Notes: generated from the sequence alone by a model not told the origin. 64,000 nt of DNA from Proteobacteria bacterium UBA7415 (GCA_002470515.1 DKML01000012.1:4989-68988); one strand, 5' to 3'; shown: positions 38,559 through 48,280, counted from the first letter of the stretch. A program made the numbers and translations.

Positions 38559-39932
38559 CTAAGAAGACCGTTTTGGGATGACTTTCTTAAAAACTCGAAC
38601 TACTAATTTAACCGGCGCCAGCAATTCATACCACGCAGATCTAATCGTGTAATTAAACTTTGTATAAACACTTTGGTTTAGCATATCTTCTGGGAAGGAT
38701 CGATAGTCACAAAAACCAAACTTCTCAGCCAACTTACGCAAAGGCCTTGTTGACTTCCAATAAGCCGAATTAATCAAAGCATTGATATCAGCATCGATGC
38801 GAAATAAATCTTGTGCATTCTTCGTACTGGAACCAAAACTCTGACTGAACAGACCTATGCTTGACCAAACTTTGTTCAGGTCTCTATAACTAATCGATGC
38901 CTCTAAACCACTTGCAAAAAGCCTCTCACGCATGCTCGTTAGGGCGGCGCTAGCCACTGGGTCAGTTTGAGCCAAAGCACGTGGCGACAAATGGTCTATA
39001 AATCTTATTGACGAAGAAATGTGCCCATCGTTGATCAATGATTCGCTATTGTGATAACGCCTAGATAAGCCCTGATCAAACAACACAACATCTTCCTTAT
39101 CCAATGCTTGCGCGTAGACTCTCCAATCTCCAGAGTTCGCGACCCGATCATTACGTTTGACTTCCGCTTTTGAAAAGTCTTTTAGGTGAGCGAGAAACTT
39201 AAAATGTGTCACTGCAACGGTTATATCTGCAAGCCTCACTGAGGTACAACTGTGAGTAGAATGTAAGTATTCAAAATCGTCATCCCACTTAGCAAGCACT
39301 AACTTACGCATAGATGGTCCACTCTTGGGGTCCTTTGAGTCCCAAAATTTACGCTGCCTAGGGCCACCTTTAAGTTGAAGGAATGGGAAGTTTGGTGTCT
39401 CAAATGCTCGGTAAGACGATGACGTATCGTAATACGAGCATACATCAAATACTGATTGACCTGATGTGTACGTAGTCTTAGAGAGCGGTACATCTGAGTA
39501 GAAATCTAAAAATACGCCGTAAGCTGCTTGATAACCCCACCGATCAAAATAGCTTACTAAAACATCTATGGAGGCGTACTCGTAATGCGGAAAGACCAAA
39601 AACTCATCAACATCCAATGTCAGACACCAGTTTTGTGAGCAATACTCATAAGCAATACTGGATGTCCAATCTCGACCAGCATTACTCTCTTTGTAACTCT
39701 GTTGGGTAAAAAAGACAAAAGTATCCGCTTGAGAGAGCAAATACTCTTTAGTTCCATCATCAGAGCCATTATCAATCGCGAAAAACTCTGTAACTCCCAT
39801 TTGGCGATAGTAGTTTAGGAAATACTCCAATCGAAACTTTTCATTTCTGACGCAAAACACGACGGATACTCCTTTTCGTCGCTCTGGTATCAGTCTGTCT
39901 GAGAGATATTTTAAATTCATGAAATCAGGCAT
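38559..39932 (-). CDS. Glyco_tranf_2_4-type glycosyltransferase
   Basis: 457 aa from ATG 39930-39932; an ATG four codons later (MNLKYLSD) is also possible. The N-terminal module reads VVFCVRNEKFRLEYFLNYYR, AIDNGSDDGT, NAGRDWTSS, WCLTLDVDEFLVFP, GGPRQRKFW and GPSMRKLVL. It is a close paralogue of the product of 35606 and shares the same layout and length. The C-terminal region ends with a basic stretch, VVRVFKKVIPKR. It lies 46 bases after the epimerase at 39978 on the same strand. Donor and acceptor are not known. Confidence 0.86.
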   Translation of the reverse strand: MPDFMNLKYLSDRLIPERRKGVSVVFCVRNEKFRLEYFLNYYRQMGVTEFFAIDNGSDDGTKEYLLSQADTFVFFTQQSYKESNAGRDWTSSIAYEYCSQNWCLTLDVDEFLVFPHYEYASIDVLVSYFDRWGYQAAYGVFLDFYSDVPLSKTTYTSGQSVFDVCSYYDTSSSYRAFETPNFPFLQLKGGPRQRKFWDSKDPKSGPSMRKLVLAKWDDDFEYLHSTHSCTSVRLADITVAVTHFKFLAHLKDFSKAEVKRNDRVANSGDWRVYAQALDKEDVVLFDQGLSRRYHNSESLINDGHISSSIRFIDHLSPRALAQTDPVASAALTSMRERLFASGLEASISYRDLNKVWSSIGLFSQSFGSSTKNAQDLFRIDADINALINSAYWKSTRPLRKLAEKFGFCDYRSFPEDMLNQSVYTKFNYTIRSAWYELLAPVKLVVRVFKKVIPKRSS

Positions 39933-39977
39933 TTGGGTAGAAAATGAGTGTTATTGAATAAAGGTGATTATATGTAT

Positions 39978-40934
39978 TTACGGCCCTGCATAACGACCGG
40001 CCAAGTATCGATAAGCATCACGTACCCCGTCAACTATATTAATTTGCGGTTCAAACCCCAGGAGCTCTCTAGCCTTAGAGTAATCAGCAAAATTTTTTTC
40101 AACCTCTCCGGTTCGGACATCCTTAAAAAGAAGGTGGCTTTCATCAAGATCTTTCTGTGCTAAAAACAAGTTTGCCAATTCTCGCAGACTCGTATCTTTA
40201 CCAGTGGCTAAATGTAAAACCTCATTTCTCAACGCACTTGCATCAACCGCGAGGGCTATTCCACCACACAAGTCACTCACATGAATATAATCGCGTGTGG
40301 AAGATCCGTCCCCAAAAATAGTGAGCGGTTTCTCTTGCATTACTTGTTGAGCAAACTTGTTGAATACGCCTGTCTTATGTTCGCTGTTCGGGCCATAAAC
40401 GTTTGCAAAACGCAATGCAACAACGCTCATATTGAATGACTCAGCAAAAGCGTGGCAGTATGCTTCTCCACAGAGCTTGCTGGCTCCGTAGGGAGAAATA
40501 GGTTTTGGTAGCGAACATTCATTAACTGGTGGTTCGGCGTTGCCTATTAAAGCACCGCCTGTTGAACTAAAAACAAGTTTAGACACATTATTGTCGGCAC
40601 TGGCTTGGAGAACATTGAAGGTGCCAAGCACATTCATATTGAAGTTTTGACGAGGATCGCTGACTGACTCGACAACAGAACCAAATGCTGCTAAGTGCAC
40701 AACGGTATCGACACCATAAAATGCACCGTGAATAGAATCAAAGTCAGTAATGTCCGCCTGAACGAATTCTATTTCATCTTCATATTCACTTAGGTACTTT
40801 TTTTGTCCTCGGCTAAGGTTGTCTAATATACGGACTGAATATCCTCGCTCCAATAGAACTGGCACGAGATTTGATCCAACGAATCCATACCCACCAGTAA
40901 CCAATACTCTTTTTAACAAAACCTTATTCCCCAC
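39978..40934 (-). CDS. NAD-dependent epimerase/dehydratase (UDP-glucose 4-epimerase-like)
   Basis: 318 aa extended SDR acting on a nucleotide sugar. VLVTGGYGFVGSNLV is the NAD-binding loop, followed by LDNLSRG, VHLAAFGSVVESV, FSSTGGALIG and YGASKLCGEAY (catalytic Tyr-x-x-x-Lys, about 149-153), and NVYGP. I could not decide the start: a GTG at 40934 or a TTG at 40919 preceded by AAGG. Product could be a 4-epimerised UDP-hexose or UDP-HexNAc. It lies between the SQD1-like gene and a glycosyltransferase. Confidence 0.88.
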   Translation of the reverse strand: MGNKVLLKRVLVTGGYGFVGSNLVPVLLERGYSVRILDNLSRGQKKYLSEYEDEIEFVQADITDFDSIHGAFYGVDTVVHLAAFGSVVESVSDPRQNFNMNVLGTFNVLQASADNNVSKLVFSSTGGALIGNAEPPVNECSLPKPISPYGASKLCGEAYCHAFAESFNMSVVALRFANVYGPNSEHKTGVFNKFAQQVMQEKPLTIFGDGSSTRDYIHVSDLCGGIALAVDASALRNEVLHLATGKDTSLRELANLFLAQKDLDESHLLFKDVRTGEVEKNFADYSKARELLGFEPQINIVDGVRDAYRYLAGRYAGP

Positions 40935-40952
40935 AGGAAAGTGTAGCCAAAA

Positions 40953-42113
40953 TTATTTCCATTTTGAAACGCATGGGATCTTACTCACATCACATCGATC
41001 CTTGTACTTAGCAGCAATTTCTTGAACTTCCTCCAAGAGACCTTCGTCCAACGTTGTGGGGTTGAGGCCTAACTCTAAAAATTGATCGTTCCTAACATGC
41101 AGATCATTTTCAGGGTCTTCGTTTCGAGGGTTTTCCAGGTTAGCTATTTCAGCACCAGTCATGGTACTGATTTTTGCGGCTAGGTCCCGCACTCGATGCG
41201 TCTCAGTGACTTGGTTAAAAATCTGTGCCCGCTCGCCCTTACGTGGAGGGTTGCTCAAAGCAAGTTCAATACATTTAACAGTATCAGTGATATGAATAAA
41301 GGCTCTGGTCTGTCCTCCGGTTCCATGCACTGTTAAGGGATATTCAACTGCTGCTTGCATAAGGAATCTATTTAGAACTGTTCCGTAGTCACCATCATAA
41401 TCAAAACGATTAATCAAGCGTTCATCCATTTTAGTTTGTTCGGTTTGCGTTCCCCAGACGATACCTTGATGCAAGTCAGTCACACGCAATTGATCATTCT
41501 TAACATAGTAGGCAAAGATCAACTGATCTAAGGTCTTAGTCATGTGGTAAACACTACCTGGATTAACAGGGTAGAGAACTTCTTGATCAATCAAAGTACC
41601 TTCATCTGTTGCCACTTTTATAGACAAATAACCTTCTGGAATTTTCATGCCAGCAGTTCCGTAACCGTAAACACCCATCGTGCCTAGATGAACCACATGA
41701 ATGTCCTGTTGGTTTTCTACGATAGCGGCGGTTACGTTGTGCGTCGCGCGAATGTTATTGTCCACGGTATATCGCTTGTGCTTAGACGACTTCATAGAGT
41801 ATGGAGCGGCACGCTGTTCAGCAAAATGAATGACGGCATCTGGCTTATAAGACAAAAACAATTGACGCAATTCTTCGTAATCTTCAGCAACATCTATATT
41901 GCTAAAACTAATTTTGTTATCTGATACTTCTTCCCACGCAGCTAATCGTGTACCCATAGGCGCAATCGGGGTCAAAGATTCAGCTTCTAATTCATTGTCG
42001 ATATTGCGACGCGACAAGTTATCTACAATATGAACATCATGTCCTTTACTTGACAAATACAATGAACTCGGCCAGCCACAAAAACCGTCACCACCTAATA
42101 CTATTACTCGCAT
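40953..42113 (-). CDS. SQD1-like NAD-dependent UDP-sulfoquinovose synthase homologue
   Basis: 386 aa from ATG 42111-42113. Its sequence tracks the SQD1/SqdB family along the whole length: [87 protein letters not shown] and FNQVTE. Active-site residues align as Thr145, Tyr189 and Lys193. SQD1 makes UDP-sulfoquinovose from UDP-glucose and sulfite. This is not a generic UDP-GlcA epimerase, because the EQRAAPYSM and [11 protein letters not shown] blocks are SQD1-type. Its place in a glycan operon suggests a sulfosugar for polysaccharide or lipid, which is inference. It is the first gene of the minus-strand run 42113-35606. Confidence 0.88.
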   Translation of the reverse strand: MRVIVLGGDGFCGWPSSLYLSSKGHDVHIVDNLSRRNIDNELEAESLTPIAPMGTRLAAWEEVSDNKISFSNIDVAEDYEELRQLFLSYKPDAVIHFAEQRAAPYSMKSSKHKRYTVDNNIRATHNVTAAIVENQQDIHVVHLGTMGVYGYGTAGMKIPEGYLSIKVATDEGTLIDQEVLYPVNPGSVYHMTKTLDQLIFAYYVKNDQLRVTDLHQGIVWGTQTEQTKMDERLINRFDYDGDYGTVLNRFLMQAAVEYPLTVHGTGGQTRAFIHITDTVKCIELALSNPPRKGERAQIFNQVTETHRVRDLAAKISTMTGAEIANLENPRNEDPENDLHVRNDQFLELGLNPTTLDEGLLEEVQEIAAKYKDRCDVSKIPCVSKWK

Positions 42114-42176
42114 ATCTAAATCTTCTTAAAGAGTGAATTTGGACTTGATTATACAGCATCTTTGAACGATCAAACC

Positions 42177-42190
42177 GTTCACAAGTGAAC
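42177..42190. promoter_or_regulatory. 14-bp inverted repeat between divergent glycan genes
   Basis: GTTCAC-AA-GTGAAC is a perfect inverted repeat in the 140-bp divergent gap between the SQD1-like gene and the aminotransferase gene. It could be an operator controlling both directions or a chance hairpin. Confidence 0.3.
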
Positions 42191-42253
42191 TTTATGGAGT
42201 TAATATTAGCGATTGTATACACTAGAACCACCTAACCAACTAATCAGCGCGCT

Positions 42254-43390
42254 ATGGCCATTCCTTTTATAGACTTAAGCTCCCAATACCAACAGCATCA
42301 AGCAAAAATTGATGCAGCAATTCATAAAGTTTTGGCTCACGGCCAATACATTATGGGTCCGGAAGTCAAAGAACTCGAATCCCAGCTTGCTGAGTACGTT
42401 GGGGCAAAACATTGTTTAGCTTGTTCGTCGGGTACAGACGCACTAGTCATTCCTTTAATGGCTAAGAGGCTAGGTACTGGGGATGCAGTGTTTACTTCCC
42501 CATTTACCTTTTTTGCATCCGCCGAATCGATTTCACTAACGGGCGCTACGCCAGTGTTTGTTGATATTGACCCAGACTCTTACAACATGGATCCTGCATC
42601 CTTAGAGCAGAAAATCAAGGAGACTTTAGAAGCCGGAAAACTTACTCCAAGAGGAATCATTCCAGTTGATTTATTTGGAATTGCGGCCGACTACGATGTG
42701 ATTAATGACATAGCAAAAAAGTACAATCTGTTTGTATTGGAAGATGCTGCTCAGGCTTTTGGGGCCGCTTACAAAGATCGACGTGCGGGTGGATTAGCCG
42801 AACTTGGCGCCACCAGCTTTTACCCAGCTAAACCATTGGGCTGTTACGGTGATGGTGGTGCAATATTCAGCAACAACGATGACACACTAGAAACCATGAT
42901 CTCACTGAGAGTTCATGGGCAGGCGACGTCGGGCGACAAATATGACAATGTTCGCATTGGACTAAACGGTCGGATGGATACAATTCAAGCCGCTATTCTT
43001 TTAGAAAAACTCAAAATCTATGACCAAGAAATTGAGAGGCGCAACCAAGTTGCCTCCGAATACACTCACCGCCTGAAAGATCTGGTCAAAACACCTGTAT
43101 TGCCTGACGGGCACGGTAGTGTGTGGGCACAATACTCGATACAACACCCAAAACGAGAAACAATCCGCACAGCACTATCTGAACAAGGTATACCCACTGC
43201 GGTTTTCTATCCTAAGCCGATTCATCTTTCAACGGCCTATAAAGACTTGAATCATGGAATGGGTGACTTCCCTGTTGCCGAGGCCGCTGCTCAGCAGATA
43301 TTTAGTCTGCCAATGCATTCCTATCTCGAAACATCTCAGGTGAAGTCGATATGTGACTCAATTGAAGCGGCAATAACCAATCATAGTTAG
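42254..43390 (+). CDS. DegT/DnrJ/EryC1 aminotransferase, WbpE-like
   Basis: 378 aa PLP-dependent sugar aminotransferase. The sequence follows P. aeruginosa WbpE closely: IPFIDLSSQYQQHQ, HGQYIMGPEV, CSSGTDAL, FTFFASAESISL, VFVDIDPDSYNMDP, LEDAAQAFGAAY and SFYPAKPLGCYGDGGA, with Lys193 the PLP-bound lysine. WbpE converts a UDP-3-keto-sugar to UDP-3-amino-GlcNAcA, so a 3-amino sugar is likely. The needed oxidase and dehydrogenase (WbpB/WbpA type) are not seen here. It is divergent from the SQD1-like gene and 118 bases ahead of the initiating transferase gene. Confidence 0.92.
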   Translation: MAIPFIDLSSQYQQHQAKIDAAIHKVLAHGQYIMGPEVKELESQLAEYVGAKHCLACSSGTDALVIPLMAKRLGTGDAVFTSPFTFFASAESISLTGATPVFVDIDPDSYNMDPASLEQKIKETLEAGKLTPRGIIPVDLFGIAADYDVINDIAKKYNLFVLEDAAQAFGAAYKDRRAGGLAELGATSFYPAKPLGCYGDGGAIFSNNDDTLETMISLRVHGQATSGDKYDNVRIGLNGRMDTIQAAILLEKLKIYDQEIERRNQVASEYTHRLKDLVKTPVLPDGHGSVWAQYSIQHPKRETIRTALSEQGIPTAVFYPKPIHLSTAYKDLNHGMGDFPVAEAAAQQIFSLPMHSYLETSQVKSICDSIEAAITNHS

Positions 43391-43508
43391 CTGACCACCT
43401 ACTTCACTGTTATAACCTCTCGCAAAGACGTAGTCTTGCGGCGAGACGAGCGACTAAGCAAATATAGTTGTCGGATGAGACAGAATACTAAATGAGACTT
43501 GACACCAG

Positions 43509-44870
43509 ATGAGACATGGCACAATCAGAAGGGTTAGGAGTTTATCGATTCTTATCCTGGATCTATTGCTCATAACGTCTACACTCTCCATCGCCTACTT
43601 TTGGAGAATTGGCGTCTGGCCTAATCCGTTCGACGTAGATCTTTGGCTTATAACGGCGACGTTTATTGCGGTTCTGTTTATAACCGGAACCTACTTTCGA
43701 GAGCGGTCTAGTGCACTGCCCAATTTACCGATTCGTACGTTCTTTATTTGTCTTTTAGGCGGGCTACTTTGCATTTTGTGGCTATATTTACTGGGGCCAC
43801 GTTCTTTCAACCAATATTTTGGTCGCGGTATATTGCCTCTCGGCACTGTCGTAATAGGAACGCTCACCACACTTGGCAGACTCCTGATTAATAGGATGTA
43901 CCACAACCAAGAAAGCGACCATAAGATCTTATATCTTGGCTACAGCGAGAGTGCTCGCAACTTTCTGCAAGAACTCCGAAATCATGCAGAGGTCAGAGCG
44001 ATCACGATCATGTCGAATTCTAAACCACTCAAGCTGCCTAAACGAGTAAACCATCTTGAAGTTGATCAGTTTGCGCAGTCGCTTGACCAATCTTGGAACA
44101 GCATAATCATTGACCCAGACTTTCACCCTGATCAAGCTCAACAATCCCTGCTCGTTAAGCACCGCCTAAGAGGTGCCAATATTGGCACATTGGCCGACTA
44201 CTATGAGAAGAGTTGGTTTCAGGTGCCGGTATACGACATTGGTAATGATTGGTTTCTGCAGTCGACCGGGTTTTCAGTATTAAGTGATCCAGCGGCACAG
44301 CGCATAAAACGGCTGTTCGACATAATTCTGGCGCTAATCGTTTTAGTCTTGAGCGTGCCATTACTCATAATCAGCGCGCTTGCAATAAAACTTGACTCAC
44401 CCGGCCCGGTTTTCTTTAGTCAACAACGAGTCGGATTCCGCGGTAACTTATTTACAATCTATAAATTGCGCACAATGGAGGTTTCAAAAGACAGCTCCGC
44501 TAAATGGGCGCAGCCAGACGACCCCCGCGTAACCAGAGTCGGTGGTTATTTACGCCAGTCACGAATCGACGAATTACCACAAGCTTGGAATGTCCTTAAG
44601 GGGGACATGAGTTTTGTTGGGCCTCGGCCAGAACAAGCTGAATTCACAGTTTGGTTAAGCGACGAGATTCCATTTTATGACCTTCGCCATCAAGTCAAAC
44701 CAGGCATTACAGGCTGGGCCCAGGTAATATTTCCTTACGGCGCTTCAAAAGAGGATGCGATTAAGAAGCTTCAATACGAGCTATATTATATTAAGCATCA
44801 ATCTCTTTTTCTTGACCTTAATATTTTAGTACGAACACTGATCACAGTATTTAAGCGTTCAGGGCGATAA
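43509..44870 (+). CDS. Polyprenyl-phosphate phosphoglycosyltransferase (WbaP-like initiating enzyme)
   Basis: 453 aa. It has four to five N-terminal membrane segments (about 12-120), a cytosolic CoA-binding-like region, then the bacterial sugar transferase domain (about 262-453). The domain has a reentrant membrane helix (LFDIILALIVLVLSVPLLIIS), FFSQQRVGFRGNLFTIYKLRTM, the DPRVTRVGGYLRQSRIDELPQ catalytic region, and GDMSFVGPRPEQ. It transfers a sugar-1-phosphate to undecaprenyl phosphate to start a repeat unit or polymer. It ends inside the convergent 759-codon gene, overlapping by 12 bases. Confidence 0.93.
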   Translation: MRHGTIRRVRSLSILILDLLLITSTLSIAYFWRIGVWPNPFDVDLWLITATFIAVLFITGTYFRERSSALPNLPIRTFFICLLGGLLCILWLYLLGPRSFNQYFGRGILPLGTVVIGTLTTLGRLLINRMYHNQESDHKILYLGYSESARNFLQELRNHAEVRAITIMSNSKPLKLPKRVNHLEVDQFAQSLDQSWNSIIIDPDFHPDQAQQSLLVKHRLRGANIGTLADYYEKSWFQVPVYDIGNDWFLQSTGFSVLSDPAAQRIKRLFDIILALIVLVLSVPLLIISALAIKLDSPGPVFFSQQRVGFRGNLFTIYKLRTMEVSKDSSAKWAQPDDPRVTRVGGYLRQSRIDELPQAWNVLKGDMSFVGPRPEQAEFTVWLSDEIPFYDLRHQVKPGITGWAQVIFPYGASKEDAIKKLQYELYYIKHQSLFLDLNILVRTLITVFKRSGR

Positions 44871-47138
44871 TTCGACAAACTCATAAAGCACTAGATACCC
44901 GCCGTCATAAAGAGACTTAGCGTATTCTGTCAAAAACGGCTTAACAATATGGGCGCGATTGCCCTCACACGTAGAGCGGACATTTCTATTTATACGATCT
45001 TTGTTGAATATATAGAACACTCTCTCATTTCGAACAGCATCCGCCAATATATTCCTTAAGCTCGCTTGTCCTTCTAAACCAATAGCGCCACACAATCCTC
45101 CCATTTGGTTGAATTTTCGCCAACCTCCTAATTGGGCCACGCCATGATGACGATGGACGTTAACGACCGAGGCTTTCGCGTACGCAGAAACATAGTAGCT
45201 TGTTGCCAAATCGGCGAGAACGACACTTTTGTTGGGCACACGTTTTGCTATCTCGGTTAAGTCACTTGTGTATCTAAAGCTACTGTCATAAAAAACATAG
45301 TTTTGACCATAATTTAGATTCCAGTGACGCTGCGCTGAACCAGCATTCCTTTTAAATGTGACCAACTCTGGTGAAAAATGGAAGCTACTTTGGCTGCTGA
45401 GCGCAACAACAGTGACGATAAATCCGATTGCCGACATCAAGGCTACTCGCGTCTTGCCGAAACGATTCTCAAACAGGGTGTGTAGTAATACGGCGTAGAC
45501 TATTGGGTGAAAAATTATCAATGCGACTCGCCACGATGAATGGTATTGGCTAAGCGTGCTCCTAAACCAAGTATACAGATAAGGCGATATACATAATAAA
45601 AGCGCCACCGTACCGCATGACACCAAAAACAAGGTAGCTCTACTCGGACGCAACCAAGCCAGGCACCAAGCTATAGGAACCGACAATATTCCGGAGTAGA
45701 TCAACCCGCTACGCAACTGGAGATGCCAACCAGGAACAAGCAACGTTCCCCCAAACCAGCCCTGACTTAACAACGCCCATTCATGGCTTTCACGAGTAGG
45801 ATATGCCAACTCTGGATAGAATGCCGACGCCAGGTGCTGCCAGTCAATAATTGCCAAAAGCACCAGAACCGTGAGCGCTGCCAGAATCTGACGACTCTTC
45901 GACTGCTTGTCTGGCGCACGCTTAATTGCCAAAGCGACAATAGCCGAAAAAAGCAGTATAGGTACGGAATAGACCAAAAAGAAATCCACTGATTTACCTG
46001 TTCCTAAATATTTCATGAAAAACAGATAGATCGAAAAGAATAAAACACAGATAGCTAGCGCAATACCAACCCATTTATGTAGAAAAGACCAATTAGGCTC
46101 AAGACAAGTTGGGTCACGCAAAAGGAGGAGGCTAATTAGATAAGATGCCATCGCTACAAATAGCCACACTAATTCGACTTTATGCGTGAAATAGATAACG
46201 ATGACACATAACAAAAACACGACAAGATAGAACCATTGCATCCTAAGCATGTTCAACATCGGATTACGGGGCGCATTCTGGTTCGTGTAAGCCAACGCTT
46301 GATTGAGGCCTAGATTATCCATCATTCGAAATACAACAAAAAATGCGAAGAACCATGCAGTATATGAGACATGAGAAGGCCATGCTGACACGCGTAAATA
46401 GCTTGCCCCTAACCCTGGAAGAAAAACATAGAGCGCTACTGCAATAGTGGCTACGGCACGGTTATTAGTTAACCCTAGAGCAAACAAAAAGAAGGCCATT
46501 AATTTCGCTATGGCTAACCATGGTGTTGCCGCATTAAAGAGTTCAGGCAAACTATGTGAGGAAACTAACTTTAGCACGGCCAAATTAATGTGCCAGAGCA
46601 TTGGGTATTCTCGACCCGGCGCGTCGATTAAATGTGCGCTGGTGTTTGCAGTGCTCATATCCAAAGAGAGCGTGTTTGCCAGCGACAAATGCCACCAAGC
46701 GTCTGACACTTGCTCAATTAGAGCCCCGTTATAGAAAAGTAGCAAAGCCACCAATGCATAAAAAATGAATCGGCTACACATCCAAGGATCTAACAAGAAA
46801 GAAAAAGAAGTAGATGCGGGCGATTGGATTCGGTTTTGCTTGGCGGAAAAAAACCTGAGTGCAAGACAAAGTCCGACCGTTACAGCCACAACAGCTATTT
46901 TTATAAAGCTTGACGCGCTCGCACCTGAAAAGCCAAAAGCGCTAGCAATCAAAAACAACCCCGCATTGATCAAGAGCGAGACTAGCAGACCCGTGACTAA
47001 CAGCGCCTCATGTGTACCGAATATTTGCGCGGCGCTTGCGTTTAGCTGACGAACGAACAGTGTAAATAGAATACCGTTCACGAAAAGCGCGTAAACGATC
47101 CATAGATGCGCTTCCGCGTGAAAAAACAGCGGCATCAT
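44859..47138 (-). CDS. Large polytopic membrane protein, possible GT-C-type transferase
   Basis: 759 aa from ATG 47136-47138 (a second ATG follows directly). About 16 membrane segments fill residues 1 to about 590; the last 170 residues are soluble, with the fold perhaps facing the periplasm. A loop after segment 4 carries DAWWHLS, AHLIDAPGREYPMLWHINLAV and acidic residues. This layout suggests a GT-C glycosyltransferase or a polymerase, but I do not recognise a named family. It overlaps the initiating transferase by 12 bases at the 3' ends. It is followed by the epimerase gene on the same strand (30-base gap), so they may be co-transcribed. Confidence 0.75.
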   Translation of the reverse strand: MMPLFFHAEAHLWIVYALFVNGILFTLFVRQLNASAAQIFGTHEALLVTGLLVSLLINAGLFLIASAFGFSGASASSFIKIAVVAVTVGLCLALRFFSAKQNRIQSPASTSFSFLLDPWMCSRFIFYALVALLLFYNGALIEQVSDAWWHLSLANTLSLDMSTANTSAHLIDAPGREYPMLWHINLAVLKLVSSHSLPELFNAATPWLAIAKLMAFFLFALGLTNNRAVATIAVALYVFLPGLGASYLRVSAWPSHVSYTAWFFAFFVVFRMMDNLGLNQALAYTNQNAPRNPMLNMLRMQWFYLVVFLLCVIVIYFTHKVELVWLFVAMASYLISLLLLRDPTCLEPNWSFLHKWVGIALAICVLFFSIYLFFMKYLGTGKSVDFFLVYSVPILLFSAIVALAIKRAPDKQSKSRQILAALTVLVLLAIIDWQHLASAFYPELAYPTRESHEWALLSQGWFGGTLLVPGWHLQLRSGLIYSGILSVPIAWCLAWLRPSRATLFLVSCGTVALLLCISPYLYTWFRSTLSQYHSSWRVALIIFHPIVYAVLLHTLFENRFGKTRVALMSAIGFIVTVVALSSQSSFHFSPELVTFKRNAGSAQRHWNLNYGQNYVFYDSSFRYTSDLTEIAKRVPNKSVVLADLATSYYVSAYAKASVVNVHRHHGVAQLGGWRKFNQMGGLCGAIGLEGQASLRNILADAVRNERVFYIFNKDRINRNVRSTCEGNRAHIVKPFLTEYAKSLYDGGYLVLYEFVELSP

Positions 47139-47168
47139 ATAGTTAACTCACATTTTGCCAACCAATCA

Positions 47169-48137
47169 TTAACCATAGTAAGATTTATACCACTGTGCGA
47201 ACCGCTCTACGCCTTCTTCGACGGACACTCTTGGAGAGTAACCATAGTCTCGCTTTAGAGCGGATGTGTCGGCCATAGTTCTAGGAACATCACCGTCTTG
47301 CATCGGCATAAAATTAATATCTGCTTCAACCCCTAAAGAATCGCTCATAGCTGCAATAAAATCCATGAGCGGAACTTGTTGTCCACGGCCGATATTGTAG
47401 ACCTCATACCGCCCCGCAGGTGTATCACTAGTTGTCACTCGCAAAACGCCCTCGCTAATATCGTCGATGTAAGTGAAATCTCGAATCATCTCTCCGTTAT
47501 TGTAGACAGGAATTGGTTCGCCTTTGAGCATGCGCTCAGCAAACCTAAATGGCGCCATGTCAGGTCGTCCCCAAGGCCCATAAACAGTGAAAAATCGTAA
47601 GCCCGTGCACGCCAAACCGTATAAGTGCGAATAACTGTGTGCCATTAATTCATTGGCTTTCTTTGTCGCGGCATAAAGCGAGACAGGATTGTCTACCCGA
47701 TCCGTTTCTTTGAATGGGAAGTTTTTATTTGCACCGTAAACAGAGCTAGATGATGCGTACACTAAGTGCTTAACGCCAGAATGACGACAACCTTCGAGAA
47801 TTGCTCCAAAACCCACCAAATTTGAATCGATATACGAATCAGGGTTTTCGAGCGAATACCTTACACCTGCCTGAGCCGCTAAGTGCACCACGGTATCAAA
47901 GCTTTCCTTCGCGAACATATCTTTCATCAAAGGGCGATCATGAACATCACCCTCCAGCAATTTAAAATTGTGGGTCGGGTGCTTACCAATCACTTTAGCA
48001 ATACGGTCGCGTTTAAGCTCTGGAGTATAGTAATCGTTGAAATTATCAACGCCCACCACCTGATGTCCCGCGGCTAACAGCCTCGAAGTCAGGTCTGCAC
48101 CAATAAATCCAGCAACACCAGTAACCAAAACTTTCAT
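47169..48137 (-). CDS. UDP-glucuronate 4-epimerase-like protein
   Basis: 322 aa from ATG 48135-48137 (MKVLVTGVAGFIGADL); the longer frame to 48197 adds a Cys- and Arg-rich stretch that is not family-like. NAD loop GVAGFIG, then VDNFNDYYTPELKRDR, HLAAQAGVRYSLENP, YASSSSVYGANKNFPF, YAATKKANELMAHSY (Tyr-x-x-x-Lys) and LRFFTVYGPWGRPDMA are the hallmark segments of the GalUA-forming epimerases (CapI, LspL). It makes UDP-galacturonate from UDP-glucuronate. Last gene of the island before mtaD. Confidence 0.92.
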   Translation of the reverse strand: MKVLVTGVAGFIGADLTSRLLAAGHQVVGVDNFNDYYTPELKRDRIAKVIGKHPTHNFKLLEGDVHDRPLMKDMFAKESFDTVVHLAAQAGVRYSLENPDSYIDSNLVGFGAILEGCRHSGVKHLVYASSSSVYGANKNFPFKETDRVDNPVSLYAATKKANELMAHSYSHLYGLACTGLRFFTVYGPWGRPDMAPFRFAERMLKGEPIPVYNNGEMIRDFTYIDDISEGVLRVTTSDTPAGRYEVYNIGRGQQVPLMDFIAAMSDSLGVEADINFMPMQDGDVPRTMADTSALKRDYGYSPRVSVEEGVERFAQWYKSYYG

Positions 48138-48280
48138 ACAAAATCTCTTTAAAGTTAGTCTACGCCTGCAATAGAGGCACCAAATTTGTCTTACCAAATC
48201 CAGTTAAATATGGTGCGTAAATACGTTTGAACACGCATTATATATTACAATCGCTGCTTCCCCCATGACACTCAAGCACT

